From NCBI GenBank assembly GCA_023424275.1, contig JAFAED010000191.1:1-6771 (forward strand): 6,771 nt of DNA, given 5' to 3'. Shown piece after piece: positions 1-5,202 of this stretch. The notes below the pieces were generated by a model that was given only the letters and a program-made list of their open reading frames with translations, did not search any database and had not been told where the DNA came from. The position numbers and the translations under genes are program-made. How positions within the stretch are numbered: the first letter of the stretch is position 1; each line of letters starts with the position of its first letter. The stretch comes from Pseudomonadota bacterium. Its GTDB lineage: Bacteria > Pseudomonadota > Alphaproteobacteria > Sphingomonadales > Sphingomonadaceae.

Positions 1-1103
1 CCCTGGGAGCGAGCGTGAGCTCGGGCGGCGGCGGCGAGGCGAGCATCGTGTCGCTGTCGGCGGTCAAGCCCACGCTCGGCCCGGCGCTCGATCTTTATGC
101 CGATGTCGTGCTCAATCCTGCTTATAGGTTGGAAGATGTCGAGCGCAGCAAGTCGAATGCGCTGGCGGGGCTTGCATCGGCAAAGATGGACGGTGCCAAG
201 GCGGCAGCGCGGCTCGCGCCCTGGCTTATCTATGGGGCGGATTCGCCCTATGGACGGCTGCAGTCCGAGGCCGATATCGCTGCGATCGATCCCAAGAAGC
301 TCTCGGCCTTCCACGCTCGCTGGTTCAAGCCGGGCAATGCGACGCTCGTCGTCTCGGGCGATACGAGCCTCGCCGAGATCCGGCCGCTCGTCGAAGCCGC
401 GTTCGGCAAATGGCAGGCGGGCGCTGTCCCCGAGCGCATTGTGCCCCTAACGCCGCCGGCTACGAGATCGGTGGTCTATCTCGTCGACAAGCCGGGCGCG
501 CCGCAGTCGTCGATCACCGCGAGCGTGATTGCCGCGCGGCGCGTCGAAGGCGACAATGCCGCGCGCGGCGCCTTCATCTCGGCGATCGGCGGCAGCTTCA
601 CCTCGCGGATCAACATGAAGCTGCGCGAAGAAAAGGGCTGGGCCTATGGTGCGAGCGCGGCCGTTGCCGGTGGGCGCGGCAGCCGAACCTACTCAGCGAA
701 CGCGTCGGTGCAGACCGACAAGACCGCGGAATCGATGACCGAGATCGCCAATCTGCTCAAGGGCGCGATCTCGGATCGCAAGCTGACCTCGCAGGAACTC
801 GCCGACGCCAAGGCCAATCTCAGCCTCGGCCTCTCGAGCGCCTGGTCGAAGACGAGCGGCATCGCGGGCGCGGTGATCGACCAGGTCAGCTACGACCTGC
901 CGCAGGACTATTATGCGACTTACCCGCAAGCGGTTGCAGGGGTGACGCTCGATACGGCGAATGCCGCGGGTGCCGAGCTGCTTGCCGGTCAAGCGTTGAC
1001 CTGGATCGTCGTGGGCGACCTCGCGAAGATCGAGGCGGGCGTGCGCGCACTCGGGTTCGGCGAGGTGCGCGTGATCGACGCCGACGGCAGGATCGTCCGC
1101 TAA
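1..1103 (+). CDS. M16 family (pitrilysin-like) peptidase, C-terminal part; 5' end outside window
   Basis: The frame is open from base 3 with no start needed, so the gene begins upstream; about 366 residues are visible, ending at TAA 1101-1103. Numbering from the first in-window GTG (base 15), residues 1-95 look like the end of an M16 N-terminal-type domain (KPTLGPALDLYADVVLNPAY). Residues 96-300 look like an M16 C-terminal domain, with the hallmark GGSFTSRINMKLREEKGWAY near 192-211, the conserved R/Y substrate-binding region of M16 enzymes. The zinc-binding HxxEH motif is not in the visible part. It would lie upstream, or this may be the inactive second half of a fused two-repeat protein of the kind common in sphingomonads. 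Members usually act on peptides in the periplasm. Codon use is strongly G/C at third positions, as expected of a core gene. Catalytic status cannot be judged here. Confidence 0.9.
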   Translation, partial: LGASVSSGGGGEASIVSLSAVKPTLGPALDLYADVVLNPAYRLEDVERSKSNALAGLASAKMDGAKAAARLAPWLIYGADSPYGRLQSEADIAAIDPKKLSAFHARWFKPGNATLVVSGDTSLAEIRPLVEAAFGKWQAGAVPERIVPLTPPATRSVVYLVDKPGAPQSSITASVIAARRVEGDNAARGAFISAIGGSFTSRINMKLREEKGWAYGASAAVAGGRGSRTYSANASVQTDKTAESMTEIANLLKGAISDRKLTSQELADAKANLSLGLSSAWSKTSGIAGAVIDQVSYDLPQDYYATYPQAVAGVTLDTANAAGAELLAGQALTWIVVGDLAKIEAGVRALGFGEVRVIDADGRIVR

Positions 1104-1110
1104 TCCAATG

Positions 1111-1137
1111 GCCCCTGCTTGCGCTGCGAGCGGGGGC
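1111..1137 (+). terminator. G/C-rich hairpin after the M16 gene
   Basis: The stem is 12 bp with two G-T wobbles (GCCCCTGCTTGC against GCGAGCGGGGGC) and the loop is 3 nt. It starts 7 nt after the M16 stop codon. No T-run follows, so it is at best an imperfect intrinsic terminator or an mRNA 3'-end stabiliser. Its position between two unrelated genes supports a transcript-end role. Confidence 0.4.
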
Positions 1138-1221
1138 ATCGAACATCCCGCAAATCCTATCGGCCCGGGATTGGACGCGTTTGTGATTGAGCGGTTCCGG
1201 GGGAGACGTTAGGCCGCAGCC

Positions 1222-2112
1222 ATGCCGCGTACCGTTCATCTTCCTCCACAGTTCACCTTCGGATCGATCCCGGGCTTCACGAGCCAGATCGTCGGCGTAA
1301 ATGGCTATCCGACCGACGCGGAATTCCTGTTCGACTTCTCGCAGCTGTCGTTCATCGACGGCTCGGGCATGACGGTCATGTCGAACGTCATGGAATGGCT
1401 CACATATCTGGGCGTCAAGATCAGCTTCACGGGCTTCCAGCACTATGGGGCCTATCCCATTGCCTATCTCGACGATTGCGGCTTCTTCCATCGCCACCTT
1501 GGCAACAGCCTGCGTCCGCTGGCGCGGGTCCGGAAATCGACGCTTCCCTTCACCAAGGTCGCCCACGCCGATGCGCATAATTGGCTGACTAATAATTTCA
1601 CGCCCTTCATGTGCGGCGTCCTCTCCGTTCAGAGCGGTGCGCTGGCCAGCATCCGCAGCTGCGTCGGCGAAATCTTCAACAACATCCAGGATCATTCGAC
1701 GCTCAGCATCGGGTTCGCCCATGTGCAGCATTATCCCAAGGTCAATCGCGTCAATGTGACGGTCTCAGACTTCGGTCGCGGCATTCCGAACAGCATGCGG
1801 CAGCGCATTCCGGAGCTCAACGACATGCAGGCGGTGCTGATGGCGACCGAAGAAGGGGTCACCGCGCAGACGACGCCGCGCAATCGCGGCCTCGGGCTCG
1901 ATCTCCTCATCCGCCGCGTGACTGGCAATTCGGGGACCGTTACCATATATTCATTCAACGGCGCGATAGTCTGCCAGGCGACCGGGGATGGCGCGATCGT
2001 CAAAACCCCGCTAATGGGGAACGGCGCTTATCCCGGCACGTTGGTCGATATAGCGCTCCCGACGAACCGGTTTGTCGGTGATGAATTTGCAGAAGAGGAG
2101 GTCAGATGGTGA
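1222..2112 (+). CDS. STAS-like / HATPase (GHKL) ATP-binding protein
   Basis: A 296-residue soluble protein with no signal peptide or membrane segment visible. Residues 34-70 (FDFSQLSFIDGSGMTVMSN and following) resemble a STAS-type fold. Residues 140-285 form a histidine-kinase-type ATPase: an N-box with EIFNNIQDHS (150-159), a G1 box DFGRGIP (183-189), a G2 box NRGLGL (221-226) and a late PGTLVDIALP strand (271-280). There is no H-box or dimerisation helix, so it resembles anti-sigma-type serine kinases or orphan GHKL ATPases rather than a classical sensor kinase. The start is fixed by an in-frame TAG at 1210-1212; only a weak AGG lies 8 nt before the ATG. It overlaps the next gene, a free STAS-like protein, which suggests that the two act together, perhaps by partner switching. 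Target and signal are unknown. Confidence 0.85.
   Translation: MPRTVHLPPQFTFGSIPGFTSQIVGVNGYPTDAEFLFDFSQLSFIDGSGMTVMSNVMEWLTYLGVKISFTGFQHYGAYPIAYLDDCGFFHRHLGNSLRPLARVRKSTLPFTKVAHADAHNWLTNNFTPFMCGVLSVQSGALASIRSCVGEIFNNIQDHSTLSIGFAHVQHYPKVNRVNVTVSDFGRGIPNSMRQRIPELNDMQAVLMATEEGVTAQTTPRNRGLGLDLLIRRVTGNSGTVTIYSFNGAIVCQATGDGAIVKTPLMGNGAYPGTLVDIALPTNRFVGDEFAEEEVRW
2096..2101 (+). promoter_or_regulatory. Shine-Dalgarno AGGAGG inside the ATPase gene
   Basis: AGGAGG sits in the last codons of the ATPase gene, 4 nt before ATG 2106 and 7 nt before the next in-frame codon GTG 2109. Either could be the true start of the downstream STAS-like gene; the spacing slightly favours GTG. It shows that this small gene is translated on its own signal within a shared mRNA. 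Confidence 0.7.
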
Positions 2113-2399
2113 TTGTCGCCCTCGATCATGTCCCTCAGTGTTTTTCGCAAAATGACGGTGCGGCCCTTAACCGGGTTCTCGCGCCGCATTTTGCTGCGCG
2201 CCGCGCCTTCACGCTCAGCTTCACCGGGGTCGAGGATGTGACGAGCTCGTTCGTCAACGCCTCGCTCGTGCCCTTCGTCGAAAGCTATGGCGCCGAGTTC
2301 GTCAAGACGCACCTCAAGATCGTCGGCGCGACCCCGCAGGTCGCCAATACGATCCTGCGCTGCATCGCGAACGCCGAAAGGCTGCAGCGCGTCGCGTGA
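2106..2399 (+). CDS. STAS-like (DUF4325-type) domain protein
   Basis: A 97-residue protein filled by one STAS-like domain. The core FTLSFTGVEDVTSSFVNASL (35-54) matches the DUF4325 pattern of a hydrophobic strand, a G-V turn, then T/S-S-F-hydrophobic, followed by a helix and a C-terminal strand/helix (VKTHLKIVGATPQVANTIL). Serines 47 and 48 occupy the place where STAS anti-anti-sigma factors carry their phosphorylatable serine; that this serine is used here is an inference. The start overlaps the end of the ATPase gene by 7 nt, and an intrinsic terminator follows 22 nt after the stop, so the pair is a closed two-gene unit. DUF4325-type proteins are commonly encoded next to GHKL ATPases, and the expected role is as substrate or partner of the upstream protein. 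The regulated process is unknown. Confidence 0.8.
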   Translation: MVIVALDHVPQCFSQNDGAALNRVLAPHFAARRAFTLSFTGVEDVTSSFVNASLVPFVESYGAEFVKTHLKIVGATPQVANTILRCIANAERLQRVA

Positions 2400-2421
2400 C
2401 CGGCGCGTCAGCCGGTGTGGC

Positions 2422-2451
2422 AAGGGCGCCGTCTTCGGCGCCCTTTTTCTT
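2422..2451 (+). terminator. Rho-independent terminator of the ATPase/STAS-like unit
   Basis: A perfect stem GGGCGCCG/CGGCGCCC (2424-2431 with 2436-2443) has a TCTT loop, is extended by A-T pairs, and is followed by TTTTTCTT. It lies 22 nt past the STAS-like stop codon. A smaller perfect hairpin (ACCGGC/GCCGGT, 2399-2416) sits directly in front of it. Confidence 0.92.
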
Positions 2452-2887
2452 GGGTGGTCGCGATCGTTTCTGCGAGACATTGTGCCGGAGCGGGGAGAAC
2501 GGCAGCGGCGAATGCACCTGACTATGCCATATCGATTGACGACGCTCTCGTTGGCCGCGGTTTCCTCGAACGACGCTGCGGCTTTCTGCCAGTCGACCTT
2601 CATCCCAGTACCGCAATTGTCGCAAGTGAAGCCTTCCTGCCGCTACGCCTTCAGCGCCGGACAGCGCCTCTGATCGCGCGCCCGCGAACCGGGTCAAGTG
2701 AGCCGCCGGCGACCGTTTTCAGTGGTGCTCGGCTTCAATAGGAACACGCATCGTTCGTCGCTCGGGAGAGATTGGATCGGCGACGGGAGCAGGGCTTCCT
2801 GTCGGCGCCGCCAGTTGGCCAAGGACGGCGCAAAAAATTTGTTCGACGCCTCTTGAAATGTAATGCACCTGTTTCCATTTTTGCACC
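2452..2887 (+). other. Gene-poor stretch, possible debris
   Basis: No frame on either strand has a convincing start, ribosome site and codon pattern. On the minus strand a short run around 2645-2520 reads EGFTCDNCGTGMKVDW and continues for about 28 residues. It resembles half of a zinc ribbon, but it follows a stop without a start codon and has only one CxxC. The right end (2831-2890) is locally A/T-rich (CAAAAAATTT, TTGAAATGTAATG) and is a reasonable place for a promoter for the next frame, though no well-spaced -35/-10 pair could be assigned. No tRNA, CRISPR repeat or clear insertion-sequence end was seen. Confidence 0.4.
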
Positions 2888-3913
2888 ATGCTGTTGTTAC
2901 CAACGCCAGGGCCGGATTTCAGTAAGGCGGTCGCGTCGACCGATACGGCGCTCGTTGCTGCGTGGAAATATCTGGGACGGCTCGAGGCTACAACGCCTTG
3001 GGTGGGTTCCAGCGGCGCCGAGTATCGCCGATGGAGCTCGGTCAGCCCGCGGCGGATCATATTCCCCTCTTTCGATCCGAAAATTCACGCGGGCGTTGAT
3101 GTTCACAAGGTGCTGGCCGGGGATATCGCCCAATGGCGCGATCGCCCGGCGCGCTTTCGTGAGATTGCCGACGCTTTTGCGGAACGGTGCCTGGAGATTA
3201 GTTTTCGGGACAGCTTCGATATCGATCTGATCGTTGATCCGGGCCTGGCTAAGCTTGCCAATCTCAATCGATCGGCGCTGCCACACCTGATCGATGGTCA
3301 GCAGCGTTGCATGGCCGTCCAGACAAAGTTTTCGGCAAGGCAGCGCGAAGCGGCCTTCAAGTCGATCGTCGAGCTGCTCGATGATATGATCTGGGAGACT
3401 GGCGCAGAGTCCGCAGAAGAAAAGGTCGAAGAGCTGGCGGCCGTCGCGATCGCCGAAATCCGCTCGCGCGGCCGCGTCGTTCACATCTTCCGTTACCGCC
3501 GCCCTGTCGGGGCCGCCGCGTCCACCCGCGAGATGGTCCTGAGCTTCGCGCTCTGGACCGGCTGCCCTCCGCCCCGTGCCGAGGCTTTCGCTGCGCGCCC
3601 CGCGCCGATCGCTTCGTTCAGGGATGGAGTTATCTCGCATGAATTCCCGTATCGCGGACCTCCGGGTCCACCAGGCTCAGCAGCATGGCCGCATCGTCGG
3701 CCTGCCCGCGGCCTTCGCCGAGGAGGTGGCGGCGCTCGCCGACTTTCTCATGAATTGCCACTATTGGTCCGACGTGACGATGCTCTTCGAGGACGAGATC
3801 GTCGTGCACGGTGCCGGCCGCTGGCGGGTGCCCGTCGCGGACGGCTGGTGGCTGATGTTCGGCTGGGCGCGACCCTTCGGCCCGGTCGAGCTTATTTTGT
3901 GGCGCGAGGATGA
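2888..3913 (+). CDS. Hypothetical protein, probably a gene with lost 3' end
   Basis: I do not recognise this protein. The frame is open for 341 codons. Residues about 60-250 look like real coding sequence: biased third positions, soluble and mixed helical, for example REAAFKSIVELLDDM (153-167) and a charged helix at 174-195. No signal peptide, membrane segment or catalytic motif was identified. From about residue 255 the frame overlaps the toxin gene for 275 nt and its composition turns into a run of R, G and P, typical of a wrong-frame reading. The authentic protein therefore probably ended near base 3630 and lost its stop, perhaps when the toxin-antitoxin pair arrived. No Shine-Dalgarno precedes ATG 2888, so the start is uncertain. 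Base composition is less G/C-biased than in the neighbours. The formal stop TGA 3911-3913 overlaps the antitoxin ATG. It could be a pseudogene. Confidence 0.4.
   Translation: MLLLPTPGPDFSKAVASTDTALVAAWKYLGRLEATTPWVGSSGAEYRRWSSVSPRRIIFPSFDPKIHAGVDVHKVLAGDIAQWRDRPARFREIADAFAERCLEISFRDSFDIDLIVDPGLAKLANLNRSALPHLIDGQQRCMAVQTKFSARQREAAFKSIVELLDDMIWETGAESAEEKVEELAAVAIAEIRSRGRVVHIFRYRRPVGAAASTREMVLSFALWTGCPPPRAEAFAARPAPIASFRDGVISHEFPYRGPPGPPGSAAWPHRRPARGLRRGGGGARRLSHELPLLVRRDDALRGRDRRARCRPLAGARRGRLVADVRLGATLRPGRAYFVARG
3626..3629 (+). promoter_or_regulatory. Ribosome binding site of the toxin gene
   Basis: GGAG ends 9 nt before ATG 3639 and selects it over ATG 3624 (which has AGGG directly abutting it) and GTG 3576. 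It is modest but the best available. Confidence 0.4.
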
Positions 3914-3920
3914 TGGCTGA
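3639..3920 (+). CDS. RelE/HigB-like type II toxin (first gene of a HigBA-type pair)
   Basis: A 93-residue basic/aromatic protein. The C-terminal part, GRWRVPVADGWWLMFGW then VELILWRE (60-90), follows the RelE/ParE/HigB pattern: a Gly-x-Trp-Arg strand, a Trp-x-x-x-Phe-x-Trp strand and a final strand with a late basic residue. These toxins are usually ribosome-dependent mRNA endonucleases; the sequence is too divergent to name catalytic residues with certainty. The N-terminus has a helix (AAFAEEVAALADFLMN, 24-39). The gene overlaps the antitoxin by 11 nt, the toxin-first order typical of HigBA. Third-position G/C is very high, supporting this frame over the longer frame that runs through it. 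The call rests mainly on position and the C-terminal pattern. Confidence 0.65.
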   Translation: MNSRIADLRVHQAQQHGRIVGLPAAFAEEVAALADFLMNCHYWSDVTMLFEDEIVVHGAGRWRVPVADGWWLMFGWARPFGPVELILWREDDG

Positions 3921-4248
3921 AACCCGAGATTTTGCACCCCAGCACCCCGGCGTTTTCCTGCGCGATCGCGTTTTGCGCCAGCCCGGCGCACGGATCACGC
4001 AGGACGTGCTCGCCGACGCGCTCGACGTCTCGCGGTTCACGGTGAACCAGATCGTCAACGGCCACCGGTCGATCACCCCCGATATGGCATTGCGCCTTGG
4101 CTATGTGCTGGGCACCTCGCCCGATATGTGGCTCGATATGCAGAAGCGCCTCGACCTGTTCGAAGCCGAACGGAAACTGGCTGACGAGGCGCCGACCCTG
4201 ACGCGGCTGCGCGAGGTCGAGGAAGGTCCGCCGCCGCAGGGCGGTTGA
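3910..4248 (+). CDS. higA: HigA-family antitoxin (XRE-type HTH)
   Basis: A 112-residue protein. The opening FAPQHPGVFLRDRVL (8-22) and the following ITQDVLADALDVSRFTVNQI (29-48) plus VNGHRSITPDMALRLGYVLG (49-68) and TSPDMWLDMQKRLDL (69-83) are the diagnostic VapI/HigA signature: a five-helix Cro/CI-like DNA-binding domain followed by the S-P-x-x-W-L-x-x-Q helix. It should neutralise the upstream toxin and repress their common promoter. The start is ATG 3910 or ATG 3913 (ATGATGG); GAGG at 3906-3909 abuts, so translation is probably coupled to the toxin, whose stop lies at 3918-3920. The C-terminal 25 residues are an acidic/proline-rich tail (PTLTRLREVEEGPPPQGG) beyond the usual domain. No clear terminator follows immediately. 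Confidence 0.9.
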   Translation: MMAETRDFAPQHPGVFLRDRVLRQPGARITQDVLADALDVSRFTVNQIVNGHRSITPDMALRLGYVLGTSPDMWLDMQKRLDLFEAERKLADEAPTLTRLREVEEGPPPQGG

Positions 4249-4402
4249 GCTGCGACGCAGCGCTCGATCGGCCACGCAAGAGGCCACCCAAGTCATTGGG
4301 AAAGCTGGCGATTTTAAAGGCGAGGGCGGTCGCAGCGAGCGCGGCGTTTAGCCTGCAAGTTACTGTTCGCGAGGTGTCGATTTCACATTTCCAAACGTCT
4401 TC

Positions 4403-4431
4403 CGTTACGGAAGGCGCGGCTTTTCCTGTCT
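4403..4431 (+). promoter_or_regulatory. Candidate ECF-type promoter of sigma gene 1 (CGTTACGG-N14-CCTGTCT)
   Basis: CGTTACGG (4403-4410) and CCTGTCT (4425-4431) are separated by exactly 14 nt and end 44 nt before ATG 4476. The same two words with the same spacing occur before the second sigma gene (5115-5143) and, by eye, nowhere else in the window. The spacing suits -35 and -10 elements of an ECF sigma promoter. The -35 half is centred in an inverted repeat (CGTCTTCCG-TTA-CGGAAGGCG, 4396-4416), which could also be an operator. Sigma specificity is inferred, not shown. Confidence 0.6.
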
Positions 4432-4463
4432 TTCCAAAGATAAGGCGCGCTCAGCGCGTCGTG

Positions 4464-4469
4464 GGAGGG
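4464..4469 (+). promoter_or_regulatory. Ribosome binding site of sigma gene 1
   Basis: GGAGGG lies 6 nt before ATG 4476. It decides the start: the frame is open leftward to 4245, but those 77 extra codons have no ribosome site, contain the proposed promoter and read as non-protein. Confidence 0.75.
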
Positions 4470-4475
4470 TGGATT

Positions 4476-5060
4476 ATGGCAAGCCGGGCGATCGAATGCC
4501 GCGAGACCGAGGGTCGGGAAGGTTCGCGACGCTGCGCGGGGGATGGTGAACTTGCCGCACGCGCCGAGTGGCTCGAGACCGAATGCCTGCCGCACCGGCC
4601 ATGGCTCCTGAACTGGGTCGCGCGCCGTTTCCCCCATGAGCCGGACCTCGACGATATCGTCCAGGAGAGCTTCGAGCGGGTCCTTGGAAGACGGGACGTC
4701 GGCGCAATCGACAATGTGCGCGGCTATCTCGGACGCACCGCGCACTCGATCCTCCTTTCACGTGTGCGCCGACGGCAGCTGGTCGAGTTCCAATTATGCG
4801 GCGATCTCGATGCGCTCGGCAAACGCTGCCCTTCGCCGCTTCCCGATGAGCAGGTTGCAGCGCGCGGCGATCTGGACAAGGCGGGAGCGGTGTTGGCGGC
4901 ACTGCCCAAGCGGACCCGCGAGATCGTCTTGCTGCGTCGGCTCGACGAGGTGTCACAGCGCGACACGGCAGCACGGATCGGTATCAGCACGAGTGCGGTC
5001 GAAAAGCATCTTCGCCGGGGCGTGCGCGCACTTCGCGAGCAACTCGGCTATGAAGGCTGA
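4476..5060 (+). CDS. ECF RNA polymerase sigma factor (first of two)
   Basis: A 194-residue sigma-70-family protein with the two-domain ECF layout. Sigma-2 spans about residues 40-100: PHEPDLDDIVQESFERVLGR is region 2.1-2.2, binding core polymerase, and VRGYLGRTAHSILLSRVRRR is region 2.3-2.4, for the -10 element. Sigma-4 spans about 137-190: LAALPKRTREIVLLRRLDEV, then the helix-turn-helix SQRDTAARIGISTSAVEKHL, which reads the -35 element. A 35-residue variable linker separates them and there is no extra C-terminal domain. Region 4 resembles FecI-type sigma factors. The first 35 residues are a charged extension longer than is usual. There is no anti-sigma gene directly behind it; instead a second sigma gene follows 138 nt later, so this one may share the single FecR or be controlled by expression only. 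Confidence 0.9.
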   Translation: MASRAIECRETEGREGSRRCAGDGELAARAEWLETECLPHRPWLLNWVARRFPHEPDLDDIVQESFERVLGRRDVGAIDNVRGYLGRTAHSILLSRVRRRQLVEFQLCGDLDALGKRCPSPLPDEQVAARGDLDKAGAVLAALPKRTREIVLLRRLDEVSQRDTAARIGISTSAVEKHLRRGVRALREQLGYEG

Positions 5061-5114
5061 GGATTGCTCGCGCCGGTGCGACGGAGACGTATCGCGAAAG
5101 CGACCGAAAATTCT

Positions 5115-5143
5115 CGTTACGGGTTTTCGGCAGGTGCCTGTCT
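5115..5143 (+). promoter_or_regulatory. Candidate ECF-type promoter of sigma gene 2 (CGTTACGG-N14-CCTGTCT)
   Basis: CGTTACGG (5115-5122) and CCTGTCT (5137-5143) repeat the element at 4403-4431 with the same 14-nt gap; the flanks and spacer differ. It ends 55 nt before ATG 5199. It again lies in an inverted repeat (CCGAAAATTC/GGGTTTTCGG, 5104-5113 with 5121-5130, two wobbles). A start of transcription near 5150 would be expected. Confidence 0.6.
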
Positions 5144-5169
5144 AGGTCATGCAAGGATGGGACCGACCG

Positions 5170-5202
5170 ATGAAAGGGAGTAGCGACAACCTCGGCCGAT
5201 GA
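5170..5202 (+). CDS. Possible 10-codon leader ORF before sigma gene 2
   Basis: ATG 5170 opens a frame encoding MKGSSDNLGR and stopping at TGA 5200-5202, which overlaps the sigma start as ATGA. AAGGA (5153-5157) lies 12 nt upstream of it, while the sigma start itself has no ribosome site nearer than AAAGGGAG (5173-5180, 18 nt away). Translational coupling from this mini-frame would explain how the sigma gene is initiated. It may equally be chance; no conservation evidence is available. Confidence 0.2.
   Translation: MKGSSDNLGR

Noticed and set aside
886..1731. 281-codon minus-strand frame spanning the M16/ATPase junction
   Set aside because: It lies opposite two well-supported genes, crosses their intergenic hairpin, and its translation is an arginine-rich shadow with no recognisable domain.
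2719..3060. Minus-strand 113-codon frame as a transposase fragment
   Set aside because: It was considered because the region looks accessory, but no DDE or HTH motif or terminal inverted repeats could be found.
2897..3640. 247-codon minus-strand frame opposite the hypothetical gene
   Set aside because: The composition is typical of an antisense shadow (runs of R, D and G), without a hydrophobic core; the + frame shows better codon bias and helical segments. A homology search would settle it.
4249..4261. GCTGCG-A-CGCAGC palindrome right after the antitoxin stop
   Set aside because: A 1-nt loop cannot form the full stem and no T-run follows; it is too short to call an operator on symmetry alone.
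4396..4424. Rho-independent terminator for the toxin-antitoxin pair
   Set aside because: A 9-bp hairpin followed by TTTT after 4 nt is suggestive, but it lies about 150 nt past the antitoxin stop. Its core is shared with the second sigma promoter, where no such T-run follows, so a promoter/operator reading fits better.
4245..4475. N-terminal extension of sigma gene 1 to base 4245
   Set aside because: It has no ribosome site, contains the proposed promoter, and the added 77 residues do not look like sigma sequence; GGAGGG before ATG 4476 is decisive.
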